Positions 48,068-59,536 are shown, counted from the first letter of the stretch. The stretch: DNA of 64,000 nt from Pyrenochaeta sp. MPI-SDFR-AT-0127 (GCA_020747015.1 JAGTJM010000025.1:1-64000), one strand, 5' to 3'. A program made the numbers and translations. Notes: a model not told the origin generated them from the letters alone.

Positions 48068-48631
48068 CTAGAAGAAGACGACCGGATCGGCCTGCAGCTC
48101 GCTAAGACCAGGTAGAGAGTCATGGATGACAGTACAGAATACATCATGACTCGCTGGCGGATCACTCTGCTTGTCGGTTAGAGGCGTCAGCCGGACTTTA
48201 CGCACCAAGTTCTTCGCTTCGGGGCTCAAATGGCGGATGAAATCCAGAACGGGAAGATAGTTGAAGGCATAGAAATGAAACAGGTTCTCCGAGTACATAA
48301 CGGATAAACACTCGTGATATATTAAGCGGTTGGTCTGAAGAATGTCGAGCGAAAGGTCTTTATCGGGATGGGGGCGGCACTTGCGGTTCCACTTTTTGCT
48401 GATGGCGGTTGAGTCGCAGTCGGTATAGAGCAAAAACCTTTTGTTGGACGACGGAAGTACGTATCTGAAAATCTCCCGCCGTATCTCGGATGGAATACGG
48501 AGCAAGGGTGGGTAATTGTCCAAAGCAGTGATGGTTTCGGGTATTGATATTTGCTTATCAACCGACTCTTTGGACTGACGATCTAGTCTGTGTAAACAGA
48601 TGTCATTGGTTACTTTTGACGTCGGCGCCAT
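48068..48631 (-). CDS. Small F-box-like/DUF7730-type protein
   Basis: 187 aa reading frame. The middle carries LLRIPSEIRREIFRYVLP, an F-box-like LPxEIRxxIYxYLL motif, followed by LDILQTNRLIYHECLSVMYSEN, the usual second block of the fungal F-box-like/DUF7730 family. Function is unknown in the family. An upstream exon is possible: ATG at about 48709, nine codons (MPAKTFAKK), donor GTCAGT and acceptor ATAG directly before the ATG at 48631, all in phase. I keep the shorter model. It is shorter than many relatives (200-300 aa), so C-terminal exons could be missing. Divergent from CCT7. Confidence 0.7.
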   Translation of the reverse strand: MAPTSKVTNDICLHRLDRQSKESVDKQISIPETITALDNYPPLLRIPSEIRREIFRYVLPSSNKRFLLYTDCDSTAISKKWNRKCRPHPDKDLSLDILQTNRLIYHECLSVMYSENLFHFYAFNYLPVLDFIRHLSPEAKNLVRKVRLTPLTDKQSDPPASHDVFCTVIHDSLPGLSELQADPVVFF

Positions 48632-49195
48632 CTATTTCGACATCAGTGCCGGTCTCACAGTAACAGATGTCAAGAAGACTGACCTTCTTGGCGAACGTCT
48701 TGGCTGGCATGGTGGAAATGTGTGGAAATGATCGCAATACGCGGATTCAATAATACCGGATGGACGAGAAGTCCTGAGGTAAGCGTGAAGCTTATTTGAA
48801 CGCCTCACATGGACGCGTAAGAGGTCACGAGAGCGCTCAGTCGGCAAAATATCAACAGCGACGAGGTAAACGACAGTGAGTGGGGACCGACAGCAAGCGC
48901 ATGAAGGAAGTGAAGTTCCGGGCGACAGTGAGGGTCTAGAATGTAGCACAATGCATGGAAGGACGGCAGAAGGTTGAGAGAAGGTTGCGAGGTTGATGGC
49001 GCATACCGCCGGAGAAACATGCCGCCGACGCGGGTCGTGCCTGGAAAATTCATGGGACGCGTCTGCGGGGAACCACAATACAGCTGTGCATAGCTCAACG
49101 ATACCCTTTAGATTGTCTTTTCTATTCTAGGCTTGTTTATCCCCGAGCCCCTCCTCTTACTGTGATAAGGGATCGCTCCTAGTCGTTTCATAAAC
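48632..49195. promoter_or_regulatory. Divergent intergenic region, F-box-like gene/CCT7
   Basis: 564 bp between divergent start codons. It may contain a 27-base first exon of the minus-strand gene near 48683-48709. No defined factor site was recognised. Confidence 0.45.
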
Positions 49196-51036
49196 ATGTC
49201 GTTCGGCGGCCAAACACCGACTATTGTCGTCCTGCGGGAAGGTAGGGTGCCTTGGAGTTTGTCTTGTTCTTGCAAAAGCTGATCTCTGCAGGTACGGACC
49301 AGTCTCAGGGTCGAGGACAAGTAGTATCGAACATCAACGCCTGTCTCGCTGTACAATCTACAATCAAGGGGACCCTGGGGCCTTATGGCGGTGATCTGCT
49401 CATGGTAGACGAGAATGGAAGGCAGACAATTACAAATGATGGCGCTACAGTAATGAAGGTACCTAACACTCTGAATTATGGGCGCAAATACAGATTCTGA
49501 CACTCTGTAGCTTCTTGACATTGTTCACCCCGCCGCCCGCATCCTGACCGACATTGCACGATCCCAAGACGCTGAAGTTGGTGATGGCACTACGTCCGTG
49601 GTTGTGCTGGCAGGAGAGATATTGAAAGAGATCAAGGATTTCGTGGAGCAGGGAGTCAGCAGCCAGACTATCATCAAGGGCCTGCGGAGAGCTTCGCATT
49701 TGGCGGTGAACAAAATCATGGAGATCGCCGTGGATACTGCAGAGGGCAACCAGCGAGATACACTACAAAAGCTTGCCGCCACCGCCATGAGCAGCAAGCT
49801 GATACACAGGAATGCGGGTTTCTTCACCAAGATGGTCGTAGACGCTGTGCTGTCGCTTGATCAGGACGAGCTGAATGAGAAGCTCATTGGCGTCAAGAAA
49901 ATTACTGGTGGCGCGCTCCAGGACTCGCTATTCGTCGACGGTGTCGCATTCAAGAAGACATTCTCTTACGCCGGTTTCGAGCAACAGCCAAAGTCCTTTA
50001 CAAAGCCTAAGATCGTCTGCCTGAACGTTGAGCTGGAGCTGAAGAGCGAGAAGGATAATGCGGAAGTTCGAGTCGAGCAAGTCTCAGAATACCAGGCTAT
50101 TGTCGACGCAGAATGGCAGATAATCTACAACAAGATGGAGGCGCTACACAAAACCGGCGCCAAGGTTGTGCTCAGCAAGCTCCCCATCGGCGATTTGGCA
50201 ACACAGTTTTTTGCCGACAGGGACATCTTCTGCGCAGGTCGAGTTGCAGCAGACGACCTCGACCGCGTATGCAGGGCAACGGGCGCGAGCCTCCAGTCAA
50301 CCTGCTCGGATATCCAATCCAAACACCTTGGCACCTGCGAGACCTTTGACGAACGACAGATTGGTGGGGAGCGTTTCAACTTCTTCGAGGGCTGCCATGA
50401 GGCAAAGACATGCACGCTCGTCCTCCGTGGCGGTGCAGAGCAGTTCATTGCTGAAGTGGAGCGCAGCTTACACGACGCCATCATGATTGTCAAACGTGCA
50501 ATCAAGAACAGGAACATCGTTGCAGGAGGCGGTGCCGTGGAGATGGAGATCTCGTCTTACCTACACAACTACGCCGACAAGAACGTTCCGCATAAGCAGC
50601 AACCCATCATCAAAGCATTTGCAAAGGCATTGGAGGTAATCCCCCGGCAACTGTGTGACAACGCTGGTGTCGACGCAACCGACATCCTCAACCGATTGCG
50701 CGTGGAGCACAAGAAGGGCAATATCTGGGCCGGTGTCGACTTCACCACCGAGAGCATTGCGGACAATATGGAGAAGTTTGTGTGGGAACCCAGTCTGGTC
50801 AAGGTCAACGCCCTCCAGGCGGCCACAGAAGCAGCTTGCTTGATTCTCAGTGTTGATGAGACGATAAGTATGACTCCCACCTTGTACTTTCTATTCTACA
50901 AGTGCATCTTGCTGACAGTGATACAGAAAACCAAGAGTCACAGCAACCGCAAGCTCCTAACAGGCCGCTACCACCAGGTGCCGCTCAAAGGGCGCTAGGC
51001 GGCAGGGGACGTGGTCGAGGTATGCCTAGGCGGTAG
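49196..51036 (+). CDS. CCT7: T-complex protein 1 subunit eta (CCT7)
   Basis: Predicted 559 aa from exons 49196-49241, 49292-49458, 49511-50867 and 50927-51036; introns of 50, 52 and 59 bp. Group II chaperonin motifs are complete: TLGPYGGD, NDGATVMK, VGDGTTSVVVLAGE (ATPase), GGGAVEMEIS and the C-terminal ATEAACLILSVDETI. The tail, rich in Pro, Gln and Gly-Arg, ends RGRGRGMPRR, as in eta subunits. CCT folds actin, tubulin and WD proteins in the cytosol as a hetero-oligomeric double ring. The last intron must be spliced to reach the Gly-Arg tail; without it the frame runs into an unrelated Ser/Lys-rich end. Length matches the family (about 555 aa). Confidence 0.96.
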
Positions 51037-51315
51037 ACGGACCGTTGCGGGCGGGGAGTGTATACCACGACAGCGACATGTCGACGCTATATTGATGGCG
51101 CGAGAATGTCTATGATAATGCAAAAAGACTTATGAAGACCGTTATGATGTTTTGTGCCATTTGATGTAATATGTCATTTCTTCGATTCAGTGACCCAGCG
51201 ACCCAGGATTGACGACACGCGTTGTGGAGAAGCACTTATGGACAACACGTAGACTCAAAATGGAAAAATGTCGCTAAGGTATTGCAGGCTCAACACTATC
51301 AACAACATTCCATAA

Positions 51316-53044
51316 CTACATCTTCTTCATCCCACCCTCATTCCATGACATGCCATAGCTCTTAACCCTACTCCAGTAGAACGCCCGATCGTTCTTGAGA
51401 GCGAAATCACCAATATCGTCTGTCAGGCGATTATAGCACCAGTAGCCCTGCCAACTAAGTTTATTATTCTTGGCTCCGCGGCCAGCGCTGCCCAAGCCAA
51501 GGGCCATTTTGTAGATATACTTTGGAACTGCGCCTTCGGTTTCGATGATGAGAGAGCCCTCCTTTTCGGCATCGTCTGGCGCTTCGGGATGCGCGGGGCC
51601 AGTCAGTCTCCATCGGCCTAGCAGGGCGTCTTTCATGGGAGCGGAGGGTAGGTTGCCGTGGGATTTGTGCATGTGCTCAATGTACAGGTATGGCACTACA
51701 TCTGCGGGTTCGGAGGTGGATACGAGTGAGATGCAGGTTCCGTCTCGTAAGAAGCGGAGGTAGCGGTAGTACGTTACAATGTGGATTGGAGAATTCCAGG
51801 TCACAGATGTTGGGGAAGACTGGCCTGGGCGAATGTAGTTGACGGTGCTGATGTAGCAGCCATTGAAGCGGATACGGGGCCGGAGACGGAAAAGGGCGCG
51901 GTATGTTGGGTAGGTGGACGGGACCAACATCTGGGTAAGAAGAGCAGGTGAAAGGGGCTCAGGAGGAGGCTCGAAATCCTCAGAATCAGATGGTGTGTCG
52001 CTGTTGGAGTCTAGAATACGGCCACCAAGGTCGTCGTCGCCGAGCGGTTCACCGTCAATTTGGCATGACCACGTGTAATGCATCGCTGCGAACCCATACT
52101 CGTGGCCCAGAGCTATTCGTTTCCAGACACGGTCCTCCGTAACGACTAGATAGGCCAACCGTTTACAAACTTGAGCCAAACGGACAAAAGACGCTAGGTC
52201 TTGTACAGCAAGCTGCTCCAAGATCTCTACTAGAATTTCCTCTGGGATGGTAGAAATAGGGCACGGTGGTGGAGGAGAGAGGTCCGTTGGCGGTGGTTCG
52301 CCTTGGATGGAGAGGGCCGAAAAGTCGCCAATGAGAGACTGTAAAGAAGATGAGAGGCCTTGTAGGGAGTGGTGGGCAGGGTTGGGTACTGTTGGAGAGG
52401 CGTTGGGGGGGTTAGTGTCATGTGGTTTGGATGTTGGTGCTGGGGCTGTCGACGCCGTTGAATGAGATTCTGGTGCAGTCGACGGTGGTGGCGGTCCTTG
52501 ATGTTTCTTAAAGTATGAAGGAGGAAAATGCTTCGCTTTGTAAGTTTCATGCACTTTGGCGTCCAGCTATGTCATGTCAGCCCGATTTGATGTTGGAGAA
52601 TGGTGTGTAGCCACTGCTCACTCTAAAGGCCTTGCGGTACAGATTCACGCTGTCTCCCAAACTACCTTGGCCCTCTTTCTCGACGGCTTTTTCATAGTGC
52701 TCCAAGGCAGAAGATGGTGCTCTGGTTGCAGCTAGGGCAGCGGTCGCTTGAGCACTGGTTTCATCCAGCCTCCGACCATGCTGCTTGTCGCCCAGGTCAT
52801 GGTAGATATGAGGCACTACCTCATCAACGTGTTCAACACTACGCCGACGGGCATGGGCGTGAGGTACAGCGTCCGGCGCATTGCTCTTGGTAGCGTGGGC
52901 TTTGCTTGAAGATGCAGCAGCTTTCGCCGGCGCTGGTGCTGCAGAGGCCTTGCCCTTTGATTTAGCTGTAACCTCTTCCCTCCATTTCTGGCGGAAAGAC
53001 TCAAGCTCGGCTTCGGTGTTGGTGGGTACGTTGTTGGGGTCCAT
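51316..53044 (-). CDS. HRT3: F-box protein of the FBXO9/Hrt3/Pof7 family
   Basis: Predicted 557 aa from exons 52622-53044 and 51316-52566 (55-bp intron, branch CTGAC). The N-terminus has ESFRQKWREEV and a TPR/MIT-like helix region (ALEHYEKAVEKE...SLGDSVNLYRKAFRLDAKV) that is completed only by splicing. A Pro/Ser/Thr-rich linker is followed by the F-box (ISTIPEEILVEILEQL, then VCKRLAYLV) and a C-terminal conserved domain with FNGCYIS, YYRYLRFLRDG and KNNKLSWQGYW. This order is diagnostic of FBXO9-type SCF subunits; mammalian FBXO9 marks Tel2/Tti1 for degradation, yeast Hrt3 is less studied. Divergent from the MTM1-like gene (562 bp apart). Confidence 0.88.
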
Positions 53045-53606
53045 GGTGTAGTTTAACGCAATGCAGCGGATATAAGCGGTGGCGGTAAATCCGATGTCGC
53101 AGGCTGTCCAAAGCAAATGGGGTATGGGTACAGAAAGGGACTGTCTAGGTCTAAGGTCTAGGGTCTAGTGGGGATACATATTTACAAGAGCGTGACTCAA
53201 CCAGGTGGCTCTGCGTTTGCAGCGATTCAGTCGTGCCTGGAGCTGTATGGAGTTTGGAGTCACATTCGATGACGGGCGCCCTCCGAGCTGGCAAATGGCT
53301 GGCCAGGGCGCACTACGCACGCCGATCTGATAAGGCGTGGGCGGTCCGCCCTTTTCCCAACGCCCGCCGGGAAAACGCGGCCGATTGGTGCCGACGGCGC
53401 GATGACGGGGTGGATTTTTTGTACCACACCGCCCGGGCCAGAGCCGCCTTTCTCGCAGCACCGCTTCTCGCCTTCGCAGTCACTTTCACCGCCACGACAC
53501 AGACGATGCCCATATCCATCTTTTCGCGCTCCCGGGACTTTCAAGATACGCCTCGTATCGGTTCGAGATAACACGGCTTTGCGACACAATTGCCGCTGAG
53601 CAGGCC
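53045..53606. promoter_or_regulatory. Divergent intergenic region, HRT3/MTM1
   Basis: 562 bp between divergent start codons, GC-rich in the middle. No specific site is claimed. Confidence 0.45.
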
Positions 53607-55005
53607 ATGGCAACAGCCACCCAGCGAGCCGAGGATGTGGACGCGAAGGCGGGAATGGGCGAAGTGTCGCTCACGCAGAAGATGATGTCTGCCGTGACTG
53701 GCAGCGTCCTTACATCTCTCCTAGGTATGTGTCTACTCTGTAGCATTGCAGTCGAGTGATGATGACTTGCCCCAATTCCCATGGCACCCGTCTTCCGCGG
53801 ACCAGCCATCCGCGTCACAGTAGCTTCACGTACTGACTTCTGCAGTAACTCCCCTTGATGTCGTCCGAGTACGCCTGCAATCTCAAGAGACTGTTCCAAG
53901 CACGTCGTCATCACAACCGCGTGGATTCAATGGCGCTACACTTACACAATTCCGAGACCTGCCGCCGAACATGGGCATATCGGCTTGCTGTAGAGAAGTC
54001 TTCTGGATGAACAACAAGGCACCCTTTTGCGTGGCAGGACCGACCATGGCACCGATCAACCCTGCAGATATCGGATGCGCAGTAGAAGAGGTGGAGCGGA
54101 GAACGATCAACAGCACCTGGGACGGCTTACGAAAAATCGCACAGAACGAAGGACCAAAGACGTTATGGAGAGGACTCTCACCCACCTTGGTCATGGCTGT
54201 CCCAGCCAATGTCATCTACTTTGCGGGCTACGATTGGTTAAGGACCGCACCAACGTCTCCATTACGAAAGAACGTTTCCGATGCGTACATACCACTCGTG
54301 GCAGGTGCGACGGCACGAGTGCTTGCCGCTATTGCTGTCAGCCCGATCGAGATGTTTCGAACCAGAATGCAGGCGGCAAATCATACAGCCACCGCCGCAG
54401 GCCACTTCCGCGAGACCATGGACGGCGTACGCGAGATGGTTGCATCGCAGGGTTTCTTCAGCTTGTGGAGAGGTCTTACCCTGACACTCTGGCGAGACGT
54501 ACCCTTTTCGGCCATATACTGGTGGGGCTACGAAGCTACAAGGAACCAGTTGACAGATCAAAGAGGAAGAGCAGAGGCACGAAATGATGGCAGCGAATTC
54601 CGCCTAGGCCGTGGCGAAGAGAGAATTCGACGACGAAGCCGTTCAAGAAGCCAAGAGAACCATAGAGAGACTCTGGTGGACAGCTTCATCGCCGGAGCTG
54701 CTTCAGGAGCCGTCGCTGCTTTCGTTACAACCCCCTTTGACGTTGGCAAGACACGACAGCAGGTTGTCCGGCACATGGGTGACGCCGCCAAGGACGCCGC
54801 TCAATTGACACGACCAGAAGACCAAGCTATGCCACGCTTCCTGATGCACATCTACCGTGAACAGGGCTTTCCAGGTCTCTTCAAAGGTTGGGCTGCTCGG
54901 TGTCTGAAAATTGCACCTGCGTGTGCTATCATGATCAGCTGCTACGAGTTTAGCAAGAAGATGGCTCTTGACATGAACGAACGACGAGAACGAGAGCGAG
55001 CTTGA
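53607..55005 (+). CDS. MTM1: Mitochondrial carrier, MTM1/SLC25A39-40 family
   Basis: Predicted 425 aa from exons 53607-53724 and 53846-55005 (121-bp intron). Three carrier repeats carry the signature PxDxxRxR or variants: TPLDVVRVRLQ, SPIEMFRTRMQ and TPFDVGKTRQQ. The long first matrix loop holds four cysteines (ISACCREVF, APFCV, IGCAVEE). SLC25A39 has a similar Cys set implicated in iron-sulfur-dependent control of its stability. Yeast Mtm1 is needed for manganese loading of Sod2, and the mammalian proteins import glutathione; glutathione transport is the likely role. A basic Arg/Ser-rich loop lies between repeats 2 and 3. The ATG at 53607 is in good context. Confidence 0.9.
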
Positions 55006-55358
55006 ACCACAATCCATATTCAGCACCTACTTTGTTACCAGAGTGGTGCATCGTACATAACTAGCAGGCGACTGGAATCTCACAGTCGCATCTACATACT
55101 TTGTAGTTTTATGACCTTGGGTGGTTTCTTCGGAGTACAAAAGGCGATTACACTCAGATCTGCATGGGACGGCGTTGGGAGCTATTAGCAAGCGGCTGGG
55201 TCTTTGCTTCAACATTAGAAAAGTCATGTAATGATACCAGCGCGTACTCTCACGGCCTGCGCATGTATAATAGCAAAATAGCATAATCTAAAAACAATTG
55301 ATTCTCAACTTCCATTCAAAATCCAATCATAAGGAACTTCATGAACACTCACTGAACA
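55006..55358. other. Short intergenic gap
   Basis: 353 bp between two plus-strand genes: MTM1 3' end and the promoter of the ELYS-like gene. Nothing else recognised. Confidence 0.5.
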
Positions 55359-56538
55359 ATGCCCGAGCCACATGTTGGCCATGGCGCGGAAGCTGCACAT
55401 GACGACGCGACAGAGCTCTCCACACCGAAACACGTCCCTCCCAGTCTCACGCGCCCACCCCCGCCTCAATTAGATTATTCTCTCCCAATCCCAGTCGCAA
55501 TGCTTGACGTAGAAGATTTCGACGCTGTTTTCCAAGGCCTAAACTACAGCGACGGCATTGTGCAACAGATCCAAGAATATCAGCATGCGCTCGGCGGTCG
55601 CACTTTCTTCGAGCGACTTCTAGAGCTTCTCAAGATTAAAGGTATCTTGTATAGGGGTAAAATTAAATGGCTTAACTAATTAGAATCTGGCAGGGAGAAA
55701 GATATACCCACCCAAGACCCCGCAACAACTACACGATCTTCACCAGCGCATCATCTCGTCCGAGACCACACTCCACAACAAGCACTGTCTGGTGTTTTAT
55801 CTCCTCAAAGATCTTTCTCCAATACATCACGAGACTACAGAGCTATCTACAGCCTTCGCGCGCGATGTACACCTCGAGAAGCGATTCTGGACATTTATCG
55901 AAGGGTTATGGGCGCTAGATCATCTGGACTTTGCAATCGCAGTCGGAAACCTTACACATCCAAGCATTATACCCACCTTCCCGGACGACATTCTTCTCAC
56001 CCTTCTTAAGGGAGGAGGGCAGGGAAGCTCGCAGGACGATATACTCCCGCTTGCCTACTACAACTGCGTCAAGCCACCTCTCGAAGACCAAAAGGTTAGA
56101 AACGAGTTTGCCAAGTATCTTGCCGGCCGCAATGTCACAGAGATGTATTATTGGATTCATGGACGACCGGATTATGAGCAGAAACCTCTTCTCGAAATCT
56201 TAATCGAGCAGATATTGGAGAAGAATGCGTGGTCGAGGGACGCAGATGACGAAGCATACTCACGCGAAGAGAAGGCGGTCGAGTTCGTCGGTTTGCCGTT
56301 TACGGAGGATGAGGAAGATTACATCGAGAAATTCTTGACAGAGGGTAGGGGTAGGGTGTTCCAGGGTGCTCAGGACACAGTTATGATGCGCAGGATCGCC
56401 ACGGGACGCTTGACGGCCGTGGCAGGAGAGGCAGGGGCTCGCGGGCGCAGGGTCGATGGTGTGAACTGGGAGATGTTGAAGGATGGTGTGAAGAAGGGAC
56501 TGGGACCGAGGAAGGATGAAAGTGGCATTGTCATTTGA
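55359..56538 (+). CDS. ELYS-like domain protein, probable nuclear-pore component
   Basis: Predicted 375 aa from exons 55359-55641 and 55694-56538 (52-bp intron). After an acidic, Pro-rich start, the ELYS-like helical domain runs from about residue 55 to 300, with FERLLELLKIKGR-KIYPPK across the splice, HCLVFYLLKDL, RFWTFIEGLWALDHLDFA and YYWIHGRP. The C-terminal part is Arg/Gly-rich (GRGRVFQGA, GARGRRVDG). In Aspergillus nidulans ElyS associates with the nuclear pore, and fission yeast Ely5 is the short relative; both lack the AT-hook end of animal ELYS, as here. Apparent ATGs inside exon 2 (such as 55792) are not the true start, since upstream sequence is needed for the domain. Confidence 0.85.
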
Positions 56539-57009
56539 GTGGGTAAATCATTAGAGAAGGTTGATGGGTACGAAAACTGCATAGCGAGCGGCGTCACGGC
56601 GTATTCAACTCGGTCATAGGGATATAAACACCTTATGGAGCGGATGTTCAACTTTGTGGACAAGCAGATAAGCTGGATCTCTTCTCTTACTCGTCTTATG
56701 GCAGTTCAGCAGCATGGATGTTTCTGAGATTTCATCTGACTTACATAAATGGCCAGTTGTTCATAGTACCAGTTGCCAATTACCTTACCAGCTGCTTGGT
56801 CTCTGGTTGCATCTCTTGATCAACTCTGTTCGATCATAACCAGGCCAAATACTACTTACCTTCCCTCACTCAATCTAAGTAAGGGTCTAATACGACTACG
56901 ACTCACAGGTGCAGCCAGAAGTCTTTCACTGTATTTCAAGTTGAAGAGCATACCATCTCTAAGCGTATATATTCTCCACAATTTCTCTACACCACCCATC
57001 CACATTACC
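56539..57009. other. Intergenic gap and leader
   Basis: 471 bp. The frame of the next gene stays open back to 56773, but that part has no conserved-looking composition and is read as 5' leader. Confidence 0.5.
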
Positions 57010-57879
57010 ATGGCATCGGCAATGACCACGACAACTCAAGACGCCAAAGCCGTCGACGTTCCGTATAAGTGGGACGAGGTAATGTCCAAGTTATGCATTA
57101 CCAATCTGCAAGAGTTCCACAAACTCATTCTCTCATCCTCGTTCCTCTCGCCATGGGTCCAATTTCGCGACCTACTTCCTGTGCAGCCCGGCGTCGCCGT
57201 TCCCATCATATCGCCCAAAGAAAGGGACTCCATGAACGCTCTTGTCACCACCACGTACGACATGATGGACTCCATGGCGACAAGCAAGTACGATAGGCCT
57301 ACACATATCGAAAGGACGGCATGGAAAACCCTAGACTTTGTAGAATGCATGGTGTACCAGAGCGCCAGAAACTTGGCCAGGGAGGGCCAAATACTCCACA
57401 CTCCGTTCCAGCGGGCAAATATTAAAAACGAAGCAGGGCGTCGTGAGGCATTCAATCGCCTCCGTGGCTTGGTCATGCTCATTTGCAATCTCACCGTAAA
57501 CTACACGCTCATGCCACCCAACAATATCATTCGCCGTATTGAAGAAGCACGACCAGCAAGAGCTCTTTGCCTCTCTCCCCTTGTTGAGGTGCGCTTAAAG
57601 TGGCAGCTAGACAATACGGATGTCGGTGAGCTCAGAAGGCAGGTCCTAGATGGCGAAAGGAAAGGCAAGGAGGAGAAGGAGTGGCTTATTAATATACTCA
57701 TGGGTAGGGAGGTTGGTATTGAGGTTGGCGAGGCGGGCATGGATGAAAAAGGTCTAGAGAAGGTAAGAAATACTGAACTAAGGAAGGAGGAGAATGTGAA
57801 GGCAAAGGCTGGCAGTGGAGTGAAGAGAGGCCCTGCCTCTGAGATTGAGGAGGCAAAGAAAAAGAGGAGGACGGAATGA
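57010..57879 (+). CDS. Uncharacterised protein with a probable nuclear signal
   Basis: 289 aa, single exon. The ATG at 57010 sits in CACATTACCATGG, a strong fungal start context; the frame is open for 79 codons further upstream but those look like leader. I do not recognise the family. The protein is mostly helical: YKWDEVMSKLCITNLQEF near the start, a conserved-looking WKTLDFVECMVYQSARNLA helix in the middle, TVNYTLMPPNN, then a charged Lys/Glu-rich C-terminus ending AKKKRRTE, which could be a nuclear localisation signal. No signal peptide or membrane helix. It lies between core genes, so a conserved cellular role is more likely than an accessory one. Confidence 0.75.
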   Translation: MASAMTTTTQDAKAVDVPYKWDEVMSKLCITNLQEFHKLILSSSFLSPWVQFRDLLPVQPGVAVPIISPKERDSMNALVTTTYDMMDSMATSKYDRPTHIERTAWKTLDFVECMVYQSARNLAREGQILHTPFQRANIKNEAGRREAFNRLRGLVMLICNLTVNYTLMPPNNIIRRIEEARPARALCLSPLVEVRLKWQLDNTDVGELRRQVLDGERKGKEEKEWLINILMGREVGIEVGEAGMDEKGLEKVRNTELRKEENVKAKAGSGVKRGPASEIEEAKKKRRTE

Positions 57880-58108
57880 TGATCATGATTCACAACTAGT
57901 TGCCGAGGTATGGGAAGGAGTTCGGAGTCTGGCATTTTCTACGGGCAAAATGCATGTGTGCTTTGGAGCCACTGGGAACTGGGAACAAAGCCTGAGCAAT
58001 GTCAAGGAATCTAGCTCTCGACATTACGATTGGCGCGACAAACGAGGGTCATAACAGGAATGCTTTCTTCATTACATCGTCTATACACAAAAATCTTGTC
58101 TTGCTGTC

Positions 58109-59536
58109 TCAAGCAGCCTCAGCCGCCCGAACTGGTTTCTGCACCCTAGTGACCTGCTCCCCAAACATTCCACCATACTCCTTCCCCTCCTTCGCCGCCC
58201 TGCTTCCTGCCTCATTCTTCCAGACCTCGACCTCCTGTCCACCTCGCAGAATACCCACACGCATTGTCGACAGAAGATTGTGGGCAGCATTCGAGTGTTC
58301 ATACACCCCTCCGTTGAAGAGCGCCGTCGCATCCTTCCCAATAGCCGATTTGATCAGCGTCTTACCACCAGGATGTTCAGCCACAAAGGAGGAAACGTCG
58401 TGGATTACACCCGCAATAGCTACGAGTGCAGCTCCACCTTCGGTGCAGCGTTCTTTGAAATCGTCCCAGGATACCACAGGAAGTTGGGACAACGGAGCGC
58501 CCCAGTCAAGCCCAGACCGCTTCTTGTCCAGAGCTTTTTGCTCTTGTTGCAGACGGCCTTTTTCGATTTCGTTGGAGCGGAAGGTTTTGAGGTTGTATGT
58601 CTGGGGGAAGATGGGGATTGCAGAGAAGAACCAGATAAGCCATTTGGTAGGGTCGTACTGGTACCATATGATTGCGTTGCCTATACTATCTGTCAGTTCC
58701 GTGTGACTCACGTCTGCTCGCAAAAACGTACGGTAATCGCTGGGAAACTCGTGATGGAAATTGTGGTATCCCTCGCCCATGGTAACAAGAGCCGTCAACA
58801 TGTGATCTCTTGGAGTCCGCCTGTCGTCAAACGGCTGCTCGCCAATCCAATGCGCGAGAGAATTCACACAAAACGTAGCTTGCTGAACAAAGCATGCGCG
58901 TATGATTCCCGCATACACAAGACCGCCCCACCAATCTCCCCACCCCAAGCCAGCAACTAGCATGGGGAACACCCACGCAGCGAACAAGAGGCATTTGCCA
59001 TAGTTCTTGTGCTGCCACACGACAATCGGATCGCTGTCGAGATCGGAAATGTCGGTTCGTCCTTTGACTTTAGGATCATTGTTGAGAACCATCCAGCCCA
59101 AGTGGCTGAACATGAATCCCTTTAGAGCATTATATGGATCTTTGCTTGTGTCTGTCCATCGGTGATGCGATCGGTGGTTCGCGCTCCACCAGCGAATGCT
59201 CCCTTGTATCGCGCCCGCACCCGTGAATGCAAGGAAGAGACGCAATGGCAAACGCGCGGAGTAGCATCTGTGCGACCAGAGGCGGTGGTAGCCCCCTGTG
59301 ATGCCAAAGGCAGTCATGAAGTAGTAGGCAATAGACCATATTAGTGTTGGCCGGGTCAGCGTGGTTGAGCGGGTGAGATAGAGGCCGCAGAGAGGGATAA
59401 GGATGACAAGGGTTGTGTTCAGCCAATTAATCTTTCGTGGCCAGTTTTTCAGTGTGAGGGGTTGGTGGGCAATGTGCACATCCTTCGTTGCGATAGCTGG
59501 GGCAGTGGAATCCACTGTAGGGTTGGGGATAGCCAT
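58109..59536 (-). CDS. OLE1: Acyl-CoA delta-9 desaturase with fused cytochrome b5 (Ole1)
   Basis: Predicted 458 aa from exons 58732-59536 and 58109-58680. The 51-bp intron (58681-58731; donor GTACGT, branch CTGAC, acceptor TAG) has a length divisible by three and no stop, so the unspliced frame also stays open. Splicing gives DYRNAIIWYQYDPTKW, as in all Ole1 proteins. The three His boxes are HRLWSH (84-89), HRSHHR (121-126) and HNFHH (258-262), between four membrane helices. The C-terminal cytochrome b5 domain carries haem-binding HPGG and the second His in NAAHN. The ER enzyme makes palmitoleic and oleic acid using oxygen and NADH through its own b5. Upstream of the ATG at 59536 lies a 1.6-kb gene-free region. 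Confidence 0.95.
   Translation of the reverse strand: MAIPNPTVDSTAPAIATKDVHIAHQPLTLKNWPRKINWLNTTLVILIPLCGLYLTRSTTLTRPTLIWSIAYYFMTAFGITGGYHRLWSHRCYSARLPLRLFLAFTGAGAIQGSIRWWSANHRSHHRWTDTSKDPYNALKGFMFSHLGWMVLNNDPKVKGRTDISDLDSDPIVVWQHKNYGKCLLFAAWVFPMLVAGLGWGDWWGGLVYAGIIRACFVQQATFCVNSLAHWIGEQPFDDRRTPRDHMLTALVTMGEGYHNFHHEFPSDYRTFLRADVSHTELTDSIGNAIIWYQYDPTKWLIWFFSAIPIFPQTYNLKTFRSNEIEKGRLQQEQKALDKKRSGLDWGAPLSQLPVVSWDDFKERCTEGGAALVAIAGVIHDVSSFVAEHPGGKTLIKSAIGKDATALFNGGVYEHSNAAHNLLSTMRVGILRGGQEVEVWKNEAGSRAAKEGKEYGGMFGEQVTRVQKPVRAAEAA

Noticed and set aside
56773..57009. 79-codon N-terminal extension of the unknown protein
   Set aside because: Open in frame but Leu/Ser/Thr-rich without conserved character; the ATG at 57010 has much better context.
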